DNA from: Skermanella rosea
GTDB lineage: Bacteria; Pseudomonadota; Alphaproteobacteria; Azospirillales; Azospirillaceae
Length of the DNA stretch: 64,000 nucleotides
Assembly: GCF_016806835.2 (NCBI RefSeq)
Contig: NZ_CP086111.1
Coordinates: 1,871,001 to 1,935,000, forward strand
Direction of reading: 5' to 3'
Shown here: piece after piece, positions 13,204 through 23,600 of the stretch
Layout: each line of letters starts with the position of its first letter
Numbering within the stretch: position 1 is the first letter of the stretch
Translations under genes and position numbers: made by a program
Notes under the pieces: generated by a model
Seen by the model: the letters and a program-made list of their open reading frames with translations, nothing else
What the model was told of the DNA's origin: nothing
Database searches by the model: none

Positions 13204-13603
13204 GCAGGCCCGGTTTGTCGCCGGGAGGCCGTCATATAGTTCGCCGAAGCGGGCACTGTCAAGCGCTTCGCGGCGTTTTTTGCAGCCCCCGATACCCGGC
13301 GCGGAAGCTGCATTCCCATAGGAAAACTTTCGTAACCGGCAGCCGTTATGATGCCCCGCCGCACGGTACGGATCTTTGACAATCGCATAGGGGAAACCAG
13401 TCCGGCCGGTCGGCGGGGCAGGGCGGTCGGAACGGCTCCGACGCTACGGATGATGACATCCGCTGTCGTCAGACCCCGGCGCGGCGCGACCGCCGCGCCA
13501 AGCCACCCCGGAACGCCCCGCCACGTTTGCTGACGTTTGCTGACGTTCGCTGACATGCTCCAGGGGCATCGCGCCTCCCCTCCCGGCAAACCCGGGCCGC
13601 CGC
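13204..13603. other. 400-bp intergenic region with a 10-bp tandem repeat
   Basis: Lies between tRNA-Met and the end of mnmA, both on the minus strand, so it should hold the tRNA promoter. At 13521-13557 about four units of TGACGTTTGC-like sequence stand in tandem, exactly one helical turn apart. A 131-codon minus frame covering most of the gap overlaps the tRNA 5' end, has no family resemblance and was not accepted. Confidence 0.5.
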
Positions 13604-14818
13604 TCAGGCCGCCGCCAGCCCGTCTTCCGCCCGGGCGATCCAGCCGCCGCCCAGCACCCGGTCGCCCTGGTAGAACACGCAGGCCTGCCCGGGTGCCACG
13701 CCGAACTGCGGCTCGTCCAGCACGACCTCCACGGCCCCGGCCTCCGCCGCCGGGAACACCGTCGCCGCGGCCGCCGGCTGCGCCGACCGCAGCTTCACCT
13801 GCACCCGCGTCCCGCCGGCATCCGGCGCGTCGCCGGCGCCCAGCCAGTTGACCTCGCGCACCAGCACGCGGTCGCGTCCCAGCGCCGCGCGCGGCCCGAC
13901 CACCACCTGGTGCAGGGCCGGGTCCAGCCGGACGACATAGAGCGGGTCGCCGCCGTCGCCCTTCTGGCCGCCGATGCCCAGGCCCTTCCGCTGGCCGATC
14001 GTGTAATGGATGATTCCCTCGTGCCGGCCCATCACGCGGCCGTCCACATGCACGATGTCGCCGGGTTCGATGGCGCCCGGCCTCAGCTTCTGGACCACCT
14101 CGGCATAGGAGCCGGTCGGCACGAAGCAGATGTCCTGGCTGTCCGGCTTGTCCGCCACCACCAGCCCGAACCGCTCGGCCAGCGCCCGCACCTCCGGCTT
14201 GTGCATGCCGCCCAGCGGAAAGCGCAGGAAGTCCAGCTGCTCGCGGGTCGTGGCGAACAGGAAATAGCTCTGGTCGCGGGCCGGGTCGATCGCGCGGTGA
14301 AGCTCGGCGCCATCCGCGCCCATCGCCCGGCGCACGTAATGGCCGGTCGCCAGCGCCTCGGCGCCCAGGTCGCGGGCCGTGTCCAGCAGGTCGCGGAACT
14401 TGACCCGCTGGTTGCAGCGCACGCAGGGGATCGGCGTCTCGCCGCGCAGGTAGCTGTCGGCGAAATCGTCCATCACCGACTGGGAGAACCGGTTCTCATA
14501 GTCCAGCACATAGTGCGGGATGCCGATCCGGTCGGCGACCTGGCGGGCGTCGTAGATGTCCTGGCCGGCGCAGCAGGCTCCCTTCCGGCCCACGGCCATG
14601 CCGTGGTCGTAGAGCTGGAGCGTGATCCCGACCACGTCGTACCCCTCCTCGCGCAGCAGGGCGGCGGTGACCGAGGAGTCGACTCCTCCCGACATGGCGA
14701 CGACCACGCGGGTGTCCGTCGGCGCCTTGGCGAAGCCGAGCGAGTTCAGGGCAGGGGAACCCACGGCGACGCGGCCCGCCGCGGCGGAGTTCGAGGGGTA
14801 CTTCAGGGGTGAGTCCAT
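13604..14818 (-). CDS. mnmA: tRNA-specific 2-thiouridylase MnmA
   Basis: Catalyses s2U34 formation in tRNA Lys, Glu and Gln using persulfide sulfur and ATP. The roughly 404-residue protein shows the PP-loop SGGVDSS, the catalytic Cys in PIPCVRCNQ, the second Cys in [11 protein letters not shown] and the GHYVRR and [11 protein letters not shown] signatures. I chose ATG 14818 ([11 protein letters not shown]); an in-frame TTG at 14884 preceded by GGAG would add 22 residues and is possible. It is a single gene, divergent from the HAD-UbiA operon. Confidence 0.96.
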   Translation of the reverse strand: MDSPLKYPSNSAAAGRVAVGSPALNSLGFAKAPTDTRVVVAMSGGVDSSVTAALLREEGYDVVGITLQLYDHGMAVGRKGACCAGQDIYDARQVADRIGIPHYVLDYENRFSQSVMDDFADSYLRGETPIPCVRCNQRVKFRDLLDTARDLGAEALATGHYVRRAMGADGAELHRAIDPARDQSYFLFATTREQLDFLRFPLGGMHKPEVRALAERFGLVVADKPDSQDICFVPTGSYAEVVQKLRPGAIEPGDIVHVDGRVMGRHEGIIHYTIGQRKGLGIGGQKGDGGDPLYVVRLDPALHQVVVGPRAALGRDRVLVREVNWLGAGDAPDAGGTRVQVKLRSAQPAAAATVFPAAEAGAVEVVLDEPQFGVAPGQACVFYQGDRVLGGGWIARAEDGLAAA

Positions 14819-15160
14819 GCCCGGCAATATAGGCGACTGCCGCCGCGCCGCAACAGGAGTCGGCGCCTCCAGGGTCAACGTCAAGTCTCCAATGGGGCGG
14901 CAGCTTGGTTAATACAAAGGATTGGAGGAATAAGGCCCTGGCAATATCGTTCATGCATATAGAGAAAAGGTGCATCTCGCAGCCATGGCGGTGGCACATT
15001 TCGTGCCCTCGCGGTATTCAGCCTGGGTGACCAAGGTCCGAAACTGTCGTGGCTGGAGCGACTATTTAAGGCGAATGCCATTGAAATCCGCTGCACGCCA
15101 TCGACCCGAAAACTCTAGGTCCCGGCATTACGGACCCGTTGATGATGGATTGAGCAGACC
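14819..15160. promoter_or_regulatory. Divergent promoter region between mnmA and the HAD-UbiA operon
   Basis: About 340 bases with locally lower GC (14905-14980 and 15060-15120) between two divergently read transcription units. No gene, RNA or clear operator palindrome was recognised. The promoters of both units should lie here, by position only. Confidence 0.45.
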
Positions 15161-16663
15161 ATGGCCAGCATGGACGCGATAGACCGCTCCGAACCCGACC
15201 ACTCTCAACCGTCCTCATCCAGGCCCCCGGCCTCGTCGGCGCGTACCCGGCCGGTGCCGCTGTGCGTGGACATGGACGGCACGCTGCTCAACACCGACAG
15301 CCTGATCGAATGCTTCTTCGCACTGATCAAGGACTGGCGCGTGCTGTTCGCCATGATCGGCTGGCTGATCCAGGGCAAGGCGCATCTCAAGCAGCAGCTG
15401 GCGCTCCATGCCCGGCTCGACCCGGCGCTGCTGCCCTACAACACCGGGCTGCTCACCTGGCTTCATGGGCAGAAGCGGCTCGGCCGGCGGCTGATCCTGG
15501 CGACCGCGGCGGACCACGTCATCGCCGACTCCGTCGCCCGCCACCTCAGGATCTTCGACGAGGTCATCGCCTCCGACGGGGTCAACAACCTGCGGGGAAC
15601 GGCCAAGGCGGAAGCCATCGACCGGCACCTCGGCGGCCAGCCCTACGCCTATGCCGGCAACGACTTCTCCGACCTGGAGATCTGGCGGCACGCCGACTCC
15701 GCCGTCCTGGTCAACGCACCCAAGAGCGTGTGCAAGGCGGCGGCGGAAGTCACCCAGATCGAAGCCCATGTGGACGACCGCGCGCCCTGGACGCGCGCGC
15801 TGCTCAAGGCCCTGCGGCCCCACCAGTGGGTCAAGAACATCCTGGTCTTCGTGCCGATCGTCACGGCCAGCGCGCTGTTCGACCTCGCGGCCTGGGGCGA
15901 CGCGCTGCTGATGTTCATGGCCTTCTGCTGCACCGCCTCGGCCATCTACATGATCAACGACCTGACCGACCTGGCGGCCGACCGGCAGCACCACCGTAAG
16001 CGCAACCGGCCCTTCGCCAGCGGCGCGCTGCCGCTCTACCACGGCCCGATCGTGGCGCCGGGGCTGCTGCTGCTGGGCGGGGCGCTGGCCGCCGCGGCCG
16101 GGGCCTTCGGCGTCGTCGTGTTGTACGCCATCTGCTCGATCCTCTACTCGTTCAAGCTGAAGAGCATGGCGCTGGTCGACCTGTTCATGCTGGCCGCCCT
16201 CTACACAATCCGGCTGTTCGGCGGCGGCGAGGCGGCCGGCTACCCGGTTTCGCTCTGGCTGCTGGGCTTCTCCAGCTTCGTGTTCCTCAGCCTCGCCATC
16301 GTCAAGCGCGTCGCCGAGCTGATGGCCCTGCCGCCGGAGAACAAGGGCAAGCCGGCCGGCCGCGGCTACCGGGCGGGCGACCTGGACATCCTGCGGCTGA
16401 TGGGCGTCGCCTCGTCCTTCACCTCGTGCCTGGTGCTCGCCCTCTACGTCCAGTCCGACCTGGCGCTCGGCCTCAACACGCTGGACGCGCTCTATTGGGC
16501 GATCGTTCCGCTGATGCTGTTCTGGCAGTGCCGCCTCTGGCTCGCCACCTCGCGCGGCAAGATGCACGACGACCCCATCGTGTTCGCCGCCAAGGACCCC
16601 GTGTCGTGGGTCGTGTGCGGCGCGGTCTTCGCCATCGTCGCCGTCGCCCACCTGCCCGTATAG
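15161..16663 (+). CDS. HAD phosphatase-UbiA prenyltransferase fusion (decaprenyl-phosphate phosphoribose synthase-like)
   Basis: 500 residues. Residues about 30-205 form a HAD phosphatase (nucleophile motif VDMDGTLLNTDS, C-terminal GNDFSDLEIW). Residues about 215-500 form a multi-pass UbiA prenyltransferase with LRPHQWVKN and the Asp-rich metal motif NDLTDLAADRQHHRKRNRP characteristic of enzymes that transfer phosphoribose from PRPP to polyprenyl phosphate. In the decaprenyl-phosphoryl-arabinose pathway the product is then dephosphorylated, which the fused HAD domain could do. Flippase-like, DprE1-like and DprE2-like genes follow within a few bases on the same strand, supporting that pathway. 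The polyprenyl chain length and final glycoconjugate are unknown. Confidence 0.88.
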   Translation: MASMDAIDRSEPDHSQPSSSRPPASSARTRPVPLCVDMDGTLLNTDSLIECFFALIKDWRVLFAMIGWLIQGKAHLKQQLALHARLDPALLPYNTGLLTWLHGQKRLGRRLILATAADHVIADSVARHLRIFDEVIASDGVNNLRGTAKAEAIDRHLGGQPYAYAGNDFSDLEIWRHADSAVLVNAPKSVCKAAAEVTQIEAHVDDRAPWTRALLKALRPHQWVKNILVFVPIVTASALFDLAAWGDALLMFMAFCCTASAIYMINDLTDLAADRQHHRKRNRPFASGALPLYHGPIVAPGLLLLGGALAAAAGAFGVVVLYAICSILYSFKLKSMALVDLFMLAALYTIRLFGGGEAAGYPVSLWLLGFSSFVFLSLAIVKRVAELMALPPENKGKPAGRGYRAGDLDILRLMGVASSFTSCLVLALYVQSDLALGLNTLDALYWAIVPLMLFWQCRLWLATSRGKMHDDPIVFAAKDPVSWVVCGAVFAIVAVAHLPV

Positions 16664-16670
16664 AGGTACC

Positions 16671-17705
16671 GTGACCCCAAACCGGATCCCCAGCCAGACT
16701 GGCGCGCCCACCGGATCCCGCTCCATGATGCGGCGGGCGGAATACGGCGCCGTCATCACCGCCGTCGTCTTCGTCGCGGCCATGACCGCCGCCGGCATCT
16801 GGTTCGGCCTCGACGAGGTCTGGCACCGCATGTGGGCGCTCAGCCCCGCCGTCCTCGCCGGCCTGCTGCTGCTGTCCCTGGTCAACTACGCCCTGCGGGC
16901 GTGGCGTTGGCACCTGTTCGGCCTTCATCTCGGCATCGACGTTCCGGCGGGGCGTACCGGGCTCTACTATGTCGCCGGCTTCGCCATGACCACCACCCCC
17001 GGCAAGGTGGGGGAGGCGCTGCGCCTCTGGTTCCTGGAGCGCTGCCATGGCTACCGCTACGAGCGGACCGCCCCGCTGCTGATCGGCGACCGCATGGGCG
17101 ACGCCGTCGCGGTCACCCTGCTGTGCCTGACCGGGCTGTCGGCGTTCGGTGCCGCCTACGGCGCCGGCACCCTGGTGGCGGCCGCGGCGCTGGTGGGCGG
17201 GCTGCTGATGCTGCTGCGGCCCGAGGTGCCGCTGCGCGGGGTGCTGCTGGCCTACGGCCTAGTCGGCCGCTGGCCGCGCCTGTTCGGCGGCGCCCGCACC
17301 GTCGTGCGCAAGACCTCGCGCCTGCTCGACCCGCGCATCTTCGCCCTGACCTCGGCCATGGGCGTGGTCGGCTGGCTGTGCGAGGCCTATGCGCTGCACT
17401 GGCTGCTGGTCGACATGGGAGCCCACATCACGCTCCAGCAATCCATCTTCGTGTTCGCCTTCGCGATGCTGGTCGGCGCCGTCTCCATGCTGCCCGGCGG
17501 GCTCGGCGGCACCGAGGCGACCATGTTCGGCCTGCTCAGCCTGCTCGGCGTGCCCGCCGACACGGCCCTGGCGGCGACCTTGATCATCCGGCTGACCACG
17601 CTATGGTTCGCCGTCGGGCTGGGGTTCGTGGCCTTGCCGGCGGCGCTCCGGCTGGCCCGCCAACCCGCGGCGGAGCGTCTGGCGACCGCCGACGGAATCA
17701 GGTGA
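16671..17705 (+). CDS. Flippase-like integral membrane protein (LPG_synthase_TM / UPF0104 type)
   Basis: 344 residues with about seven to eight hydrophobic segments and the family signatures LVNYALRAWRWHLF, TTTPGKVGEALRLWFL and LPGGLGGTEATMFGLL. Members are proposed to move lipid-linked sugars or lipids across the inner membrane. The GTG start lies 7 bases after the UbiA stop; ATG 16725 is an in-frame alternative. Its place between the synthase and the epimerase genes suggests it handles the polyprenyl-phosphate pentose. This is context-based. Confidence 0.8.
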   Translation: MTPNRIPSQTGAPTGSRSMMRRAEYGAVITAVVFVAAMTAAGIWFGLDEVWHRMWALSPAVLAGLLLLSLVNYALRAWRWHLFGLHLGIDVPAGRTGLYYVAGFAMTTTPGKVGEALRLWFLERCHGYRYERTAPLLIGDRMGDAVAVTLLCLTGLSAFGAAYGAGTLVAAAALVGGLLMLLRPEVPLRGVLLAYGLVGRWPRLFGGARTVVRKTSRLLDPRIFALTSAMGVVGWLCEAYALHWLLVDMGAHITLQQSIFVFAFAMLVGAVSMLPGGLGGTEATMFGLLSLLGVPADTALAATLIIRLTTLWFAVGLGFVALPAALRLARQPAAERLATADGIR

Positions 17706-17717
17706 GTTCTTGATATC

Positions 17718-19067
17718 ATGACCTGGAAGACGATGACCCTGACCGGCTGGGGCCGCACCCGCCGGGCCGAAGTCGCCGCCTGCCGGCCGGAGCGCGCTCC
17801 CGCCGCGGTGCGGCTGCTTCAGGGCCGGTTCGACCGCGGCATCCTGGCCTACGGGCTGGGCCGGAGCTACGGCGATGCCCCCCTGAACGACGGCGGCCAT
17901 GTCCTGCTGACCGAGCGGCTGAACCGCATGGTCTCGTTCGACCCGGACGACGGCACCCTGGTGTGCGAGGCCGGCGTCACCTTCGACGACCTGTTCGCCG
18001 CCTTCCTGCCCCGGGGCTTCATGCCGCCGACCTCGCCGGGAACATCCTTCGCGACCGTCGGCGGCGCCGTCGCCAACGACGTCCACGGCAAGAACCACGA
18101 CCGGGTCGGCAGCTTCGGCGACCATGTGCTGTGGCTCGACCTGGTGCTGCCCTCCGGCGAGCAGGTCCGCGTCTCCCCGACCGAGCGGCCCGACCTGTTC
18201 GCCGCCACCATCGGCGGCGTCGGGCTGACCGGCGTGATACTCCATGTCTGCTTCCGCCTGCGCCGGGTCGCCTCCGCCTCGGTCGAGGTGCGGGAGCGCC
18301 GGATGCCCGACCTGGACGGCTTCATGGCGGGGCTGGCCGAGGCGCGGGAGACCGCCGGCTACAGCGTCGGCTGGATCGACGGCATGGCCCGCGGCGCCGC
18401 GATGGGCCGCGGCATCCTGGAAACGGCGGAGACGGCGCCGACGGATCCGGCCGGCACTGCGGCGAAGGCGCCGAGGAAGCGGGCGGTGCCGGTGGACCTG
18501 CCCGGCTTCGCGCTGAACCCGTTCAGCATCAACCTGTTCAACCAAGCCTATTACCGGCGCGTGCCGGCCGCCGGGCGGACCCGCACCCTGCCGGTGCGGC
18601 AGTTCCTCTATCCGCTCGACGCCATCCACGACTGGAACCGGATCTACGGCAAGCGCGGCTTCTACCAGTTCCAGAACGTGGTTCCCGACGCGGAGGCGCC
18701 GGCCGCCCTGCGCAAGCTGCTTGAGGCCATCTCCGACGCCCGGGCCGGTTCCTTCCTGGCGGTCCTCAAGACCCTGGGCGGCGAGGGCAGGGGGCATCTG
18801 TCGTTCCCGATGCGGGGCTATACCCTGGCGCTCGACTTCCCCCGGCGCGACGGGGTGGAGGACCTGCTGGCCCGGCTCGCCGCGATCACCCTGGACCATG
18901 GCGGCCGCGTCTATCTCGCCAAGGACGCCGTGCTCGACCCCGCCGGCTTCGCCCGCATGTACCCCCGACTGGGAGAGTTCCGCCAAGTGCTCGACAGCAT
19001 CGATCCCGACCGGCGGATCCAGTCCGACCTGTCCCGCCGCCTGGACATCCGGGGAGCGGTGGCATGA
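17718..19067 (+). CDS. FAD-dependent oxidase, DprE1-like (polyprenylphosphoryl-ribose 2'-oxidase)
   Basis: 449 residues. An N-terminal FAD-binding PCMH domain (ILAYGLGRSYGDAPLNDGG, TSPGTSFATVGGAVANDVHGKNH) and a C-terminal D-arabinono-lactone-oxidase-type domain with the active-site Lys in VYLAKDAV and the tail FRQVLDSIDPDRRIQSDLSR, all as in mycobacterial DprE1. It would oxidise the 2'-OH of polyprenylphosphoryl-ribose. The segment matching the benzothiazinone-reactive Cys of mycobacterial DprE1 reads TLALDFP, with Ala at the Cys position. The stop overlaps the start of the SDR gene (ATGA). The family is firm; the substrate is inferred from the operon. Confidence 0.88.
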   Translation: MTWKTMTLTGWGRTRRAEVAACRPERAPAAVRLLQGRFDRGILAYGLGRSYGDAPLNDGGHVLLTERLNRMVSFDPDDGTLVCEAGVTFDDLFAAFLPRGFMPPTSPGTSFATVGGAVANDVHGKNHDRVGSFGDHVLWLDLVLPSGEQVRVSPTERPDLFAATIGGVGLTGVILHVCFRLRRVASASVEVRERRMPDLDGFMAGLAEARETAGYSVGWIDGMARGAAMGRGILETAETAPTDPAGTAAKAPRKRAVPVDLPGFALNPFSINLFNQAYYRRVPAAGRTRTLPVRQFLYPLDAIHDWNRIYGKRGFYQFQNVVPDAEAPAALRKLLEAISDARAGSFLAVLKTLGGEGRGHLSFPMRGYTLALDFPRRDGVEDLLARLAAITLDHGGRVYLAKDAVLDPAGFARMYPRLGEFRQVLDSIDPDRRIQSDLSRRLDIRGAVA

Positions 19068-19819
19068 GCGCCCCGACCTGGCTGGTGCTCGGCGCCTCTT
19101 CCTCGATCGCCCGCGCCTTCGCGCTGGAGGCGGCGGCCCAGGGCTGCAACGTGATCCTGGCCGGGCGCGACCGCGACGATCTCGACCACGGCGCTTCCGA
19201 CGTCCGCATCCGCCACAATGTCGCCGTCGCGGTGGTTGACTTCGACGCGGAAGTGGTAGATACCCATGACGCATTCGTGGGAGAAGTGACCGGACTGTCC
19301 ACGGGCTTCGGCACCGGTCCGTTGAACGTGTTCCTGGCCTTCGGCTTGATGCCGGACCAGTCCGCCATCGACGGCGACCCGGACCAGGCCCAGCGCACCA
19401 TCATGGCGACATATGCCGGCGCGGTCTCGGTCCTCCACCGCCTTGCCCCGATCCTGGAAAAGCAGGGAAGCGGCCATGTGGTTGCGCTCGGCTCGGTCGC
19501 CGGCGACCGCGGGCGGATCAAGAACTACGTCTACGGCTCCGCGAAGGCGGGGCTTCATGCCTATCTGCAAGGGTTGCGCAACCGCCTGTTCCGCTCCGGC
19601 GTGACGGTCACCACCGTCAAGCCGGGTTTCATCGACACCACCATGACCTGGGGGATGCCGGGACTGTTCCTGGTCGCCTCGCCGCAAGCCTGCGCCCGCG
19701 CCTGCCTGCGCTACGCCGCCAAGGGAGCGGAGGTCCGCTACTTCCCGGCCTTCTGGTGGATCATCATGACGATCATCCGCTCGATCCCGGAACCGATCTT
19801 CAAGCGCCTGAGCATTTAG
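19064..19819 (+). CDS. Short-chain dehydrogenase, DprE2-like
   Basis: 251 residues, SDR fold: NAD(P) motif GASSSIA, catalytic Ser in LGSVAGD and YxxxK in YGSAKAG. The C-terminal segment (YFPAFWWIIMTIIRSIPEPI) is hydrophobic, as in DprE2 homologues that sit at the membrane. It would reduce the 2'-keto intermediate made by the preceding oxidase to the arabino epimer. It is translationally coupled to that gene and ends the operon; a GC-rich hairpin at 19832-19850 follows, before the convergent FkbM gene. Confidence 0.88.
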   Translation: MSAPTWLVLGASSSIARAFALEAAAQGCNVILAGRDRDDLDHGASDVRIRHNVAVAVVDFDAEVVDTHDAFVGEVTGLSTGFGTGPLNVFLAFGLMPDQSAIDGDPDQAQRTIMATYAGAVSVLHRLAPILEKQGSGHVVALGSVAGDRGRIKNYVYGSAKAGLHAYLQGLRNRLFRSGVTVTTVKPGFIDTTMTWGMPGLFLVASPQACARACLRYAAKGAEVRYFPAFWWIIMTIIRSIPEPIFKRLSI

Positions 19820-19849
19820 ATCCCTGCGGAGGGGCGGCGTCCCGCCGCC

Positions 19850-20677
19850 CTACGGCCCAATCCTTTCCGGCGTCCCGGGATCGCGGGTCGCCAGCACGTT
19901 CAGGCACTCGCCGAAACCGGCGGCACCGTCCCGCGGGGTGCCGTCGGGACCCATGACATGGCAGGCGAAGCCGTGCCCGCGCAGCCGGTCCAGGATCTCG
20001 CCGGCGCCGTAGCCGTACCGGGCGGAGTTCCCGTCGAACAACTCGATGTAGACATTCCATGACACGGACAGCACCCGTGCGGCGCCGTCCAGAACGAACT
20101 TCTCGAACCCTTCGACATCGATCTTCAGCAGGTCGATCCGCTCCAGCCCGCCCAGCAGGGCGTCCAGCGTGGTCAGCTCGACCGCCACCCCGTCGCCGTC
20201 CGCCGACACGAAGTTCATGTCGTCGGCCCGCCGCTGCGAGATCCGGATCGTTCCCGGCTCGGCCCCGACCGCCACGTTGTGGACGGTCACCTGGTCGAAG
20301 CCGTTCAGGCGCATGTTCTCCCGCAGGAAGCCCGCGATGGTCGGGTTCGCCTCGATCGCGTGGACGGTGCCGCCGGGTCCGACCCGGGCCGCGGCGGCGG
20401 CCGCCAGCGTCCCGACGTTGGCGCCGACATCGACGTATGTCGCCCCGGGGCCGAGCAGGCGGATGACGATCCGCTCGTCCGCCGCCCGCGCGTCCGGGTC
20501 GATCCAGTAGGCGCAGGAGACCGACGACGGGAAGAAGCGCAGCCGGTAGCCGTCCTTCGGGATGGTGAAGTGGCGGCACAGCCCGGTTTGCCACAGCAGC
20601 CGTCCCGTCAGGTTGCGGACCGGCCTGTCGCCCCGGACCAGTTCGGCCAGCCGGCCGGCATAGCGGGAAAGCGCCAT
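19850..20677 (-). CDS. FkbM-family methyltransferase
   Basis: 275 residues. SAM-binding signature YVDVGANVGTLAAAAA, VHAIEANPTIAGFLREN and the LLKIDVEGFEKFVLDGA motif define the FkbM family, which O-methylates sugars or small molecules in glycan and natural-product pathways. It lies 7 bases downstream of tamB on the same strand and convergent with the arabinose-type operon. A role in methylating that operon's product is possible, but nothing in the sequence proves it. Confidence 0.9.
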   Translation of the reverse strand: MALSRYAGRLAELVRGDRPVRNLTGRLLWQTGLCRHFTIPKDGYRLRFFPSSVSCAYWIDPDARAADERIVIRLLGPGATYVDVGANVGTLAAAAAARVGPGGTVHAIEANPTIAGFLRENMRLNGFDQVTVHNVAVGAEPGTIRISQRRADDMNFVSADGDGVAVELTTLDALLGGLERIDLLKIDVEGFEKFVLDGAARVLSVSWNVYIELFDGNSARYGYGAGEILDRLRGHGFACHVMGPDGTPRDGAAGFGECLNVLATRDPGTPERIGP

Positions 20678-20684
20678 GGCGGGC

Positions 20685-23600
20685 TCAGTACTCCCACTCG
20701 TACAGCACGCCGACCCCGGCGCCCGAGGTCGTGCCCACGTCGGTACGAACCTTCAGGTTGTCGGTGACGTCGATCTCCACCACCACGCGGCTGCCCGCCT
20801 CGCCGACCCGCTGTTCCGCCCCGACATAGACGTCGCGGGAGACGTAGCGGCCGGCGGCGACGCCGGCTCCCGCCAGTCCTTCGCCCTCCTCGCCGCTCAG
20901 CAGCTCCAGCCGGTCCACGCCCAGCGTGTTCCGCAGGTTGTCCAGGATGCCCGGTCCGCCGCCCACGCCGGCCAGCTGGCCGACGCTCTGGGCGAGCTGC
21001 ACCGCCTCGATCGCGCTGAGGTCGCTGAACGGCTTGTTGAACAGCACGCGGGCGATCACCTCGTCCTGCGGCAGCTCCGGCGTCGAGGTCAGCTCGATCT
21101 TCGGGTTGGACGCCCGGCCGGTCACCGCGACCACCGCCGTGATGTCCTCGGCCTGCGCCTGCGCCGCCACGTCCAGCACCGGATCGGTGCTGCCGTCGCC
21201 GACGAAGTCGATGTTCGCCTGCTGGAACTCGAACCGCTTGGTCAGCAGGTCGAGAGTCCCGTTCACCAGCCTCAGCCCGCCGCTGACGATCGGCTCCGCC
21301 GCGGTGCCGGTGACCTGGACGTCCGAGGCCAGCTCGACGTTCAGGCCGCGCCCGCGCACGAAGATCTGGTTCTGCGCCTCCACCGTCAGGTCCAGGCGGA
21401 GCTGGAACGCGGAAGGAGCATCCTCCGCCGCCCCCGGCGCCGGGGTGTCGGTGGTGCCCGGGCGGTTGATCTCCTCCACCTGGATCTCGACCACGCTGGG
21501 GGGAAGCTGTTCCGGCACCTGGATCTCGGCGCGCTCGATCCGCACCGGCCCCTGGAGCAGCGGGTTGTCCAGCGGCCCGGTCAGGCTCAGCAGCGTGTCG
21601 AGCCGGACCGTCGCCAGGTCGATCTGGACGAGCTGGGCGTTGCTGGCGCCGACCCGGACGTCGAAGGCCCTGGGATCGGTCGGATCGACATTGACCGACC
21701 CGGACGCCTCGACGATGCCGTCGTTCGGCGTCCTGCCGTTGAACTGGTCGATGGTCAGCCGGGTGCCGTCGCCGCGCAGCCGCATCGCGATGTCGCGGAT
21801 CACGGTCCCGGCCGCCTGGTTCTCGTACCGGCCGTCGTTGAGCGTCGCCAAGCCGCCCAGCTGCGGGTTGCCCAGCGAGCCGCCGAGGTCGAGGTTCACG
21901 TCGAGCCGCCCCTGCGCCCGGTCGCCGGTGGTGGCGAGCAGGTCGTTGAAGGTGGCCAGCTCCACGTTGCCGCGCAGCGCCCCGGAGACCGGCGCGTTCA
22001 TCGGCACCTCGACGGTCAGCGGCTCCTGCCTCAGCACCAGCGGCAGCTCCGCCGCCAGCCTCATGTCGATGCCGTCGCGCTGCCGGGTCACGGCGTTGCC
22101 GTCGAGCGCCAGCCGCCCGTTCCGCCAGCGGCCCGTGGTCGAGATGTCGATGCCGCTCAGCCCGGCGGCCTCGCCGCCCTCGACGGTCAGGTTGCTGACC
22201 CTCAGGTCCAGGTCGGCGCGGGGGTCGGCGGTGGTCCCGGCGAAGCTGGCATTGCCGTTGAGCTGGCCGTCCAGCCCCAGGCCGGGGGCGGCCAGTTCCG
22301 CCAGGGCCAGCGGCACGCGGGTCAGGGTCGCGGACCCCTCGATCGCGTTCCGCACCAGCCCGGCGTCGAGCGCGATGCGCCCCTCGTTGCTGGCGAGCAG
22401 CAGGTCGCGGACCTCGTAGCGGTCCGGACCGATCGTCGCGGTCGCCGGATTGACCAGCCGGAACGGCTGTCCGCCATAGGTGCCGTCCAGCCGTTCCAGC
22501 CGGAGCCGCTGCAGGTTGCCTTCCTGGCTGAAGCCGCCCGCCAGCGCCACGCGGGCCGGCTGCGCCGGCGCGCCGGCCTGGCCGCTGGTCCGGGCCTGGA
22601 ACTCCGCCTTGGCCGGCGTGCCGGAGGCCGAGGCGGTCAGGGTCGCGAGGTCGGCGCCGCCGGCCGCGATGCCGGAGCCGTCCAGCTTGGCGTCGAACCG
22701 CAGGGCGCCCAGCGCGTCGTCCAGGTCGGCGTTCAGGCTGATCCGGTCGGCGGCCAGCAGCGGGCCCTCGGGACCGGCGACCAGGATGTTCCGGCCCTGG
22801 ACCGCGGCGGTGGCCGACTGCCGTCCCTGGGGATCGTCCAGCCGGACCTCTATCCTGCCGCTGCCGCCCAGCTTCTGGCCGGCCAGGGGGGAGAAGACGT
22901 TGAGGTCGCGCATGTCCCCGGCCAGCCGCCCCGACGCCGTCAGGCGGTCGAGCGCCACCCGGATCGCGCCCGCGATGCGGTTCCGCTCCGCCCCGAGCGA
23001 GATGTCGGAAAGGTCGAGCCGCTGGCCTTCCAGCGCGAAGCCGGTGCGGGCGTCCAGAGGCTGCCCGTCCACGATGGCCGACGCGACCAGGGTGCCGCGC
23101 GGGGCGCCGGGCACGCGGGTGGCCCGCAGGTCCACATCAGCCGTCGGCACGGTCCGGCCGGCCAGCACGAGGTTCCGGCCGTCCAGGTCGGCGCGCACTT
23201 CCAGGGAGTCGAGCGGCCCGGCCGCGGTCCCCTCCAGCGAAGTCGAGCCGGCGATGTCGGTCGCCAGCGGTTCCTTCAGGACGGCGAGGCGCGGCAGGTC
23301 GGCACGCCATTTGGCGTCAAGCCGGTTCTCCCGCAGGGCCGCCGCGGCGGTCAGCGCCACGTGCCGGCCGTCGATCTTCAGCCTCGGCATGTCCACCGAG
23401 CCGTCGGTCCCGACCGTCACCAGCCCGGCCAGATCGACCTTGTCGCCGGCCAGCGCGTCGGCGGCCGGCGTGCCGGTATCCAGGCCGGTGACGCCGCCGG
23501 TCAGGTCGGCGCGCACCAGCGTCTCCCGGTTGCCGCCGCTCAGGTCCGCATGAACCTGCGCGGCACCGGCCAGCGGCGTCCCGGCCACCGCGGACAGGCG

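Noticed and set aside
13194-13589. 131-codon minus frame between tRNA-Met and mnmA
   Set aside because: Overlaps the tRNA 5' end and has no recognisable domain; the gap is better explained as tRNA promoter and spacer.
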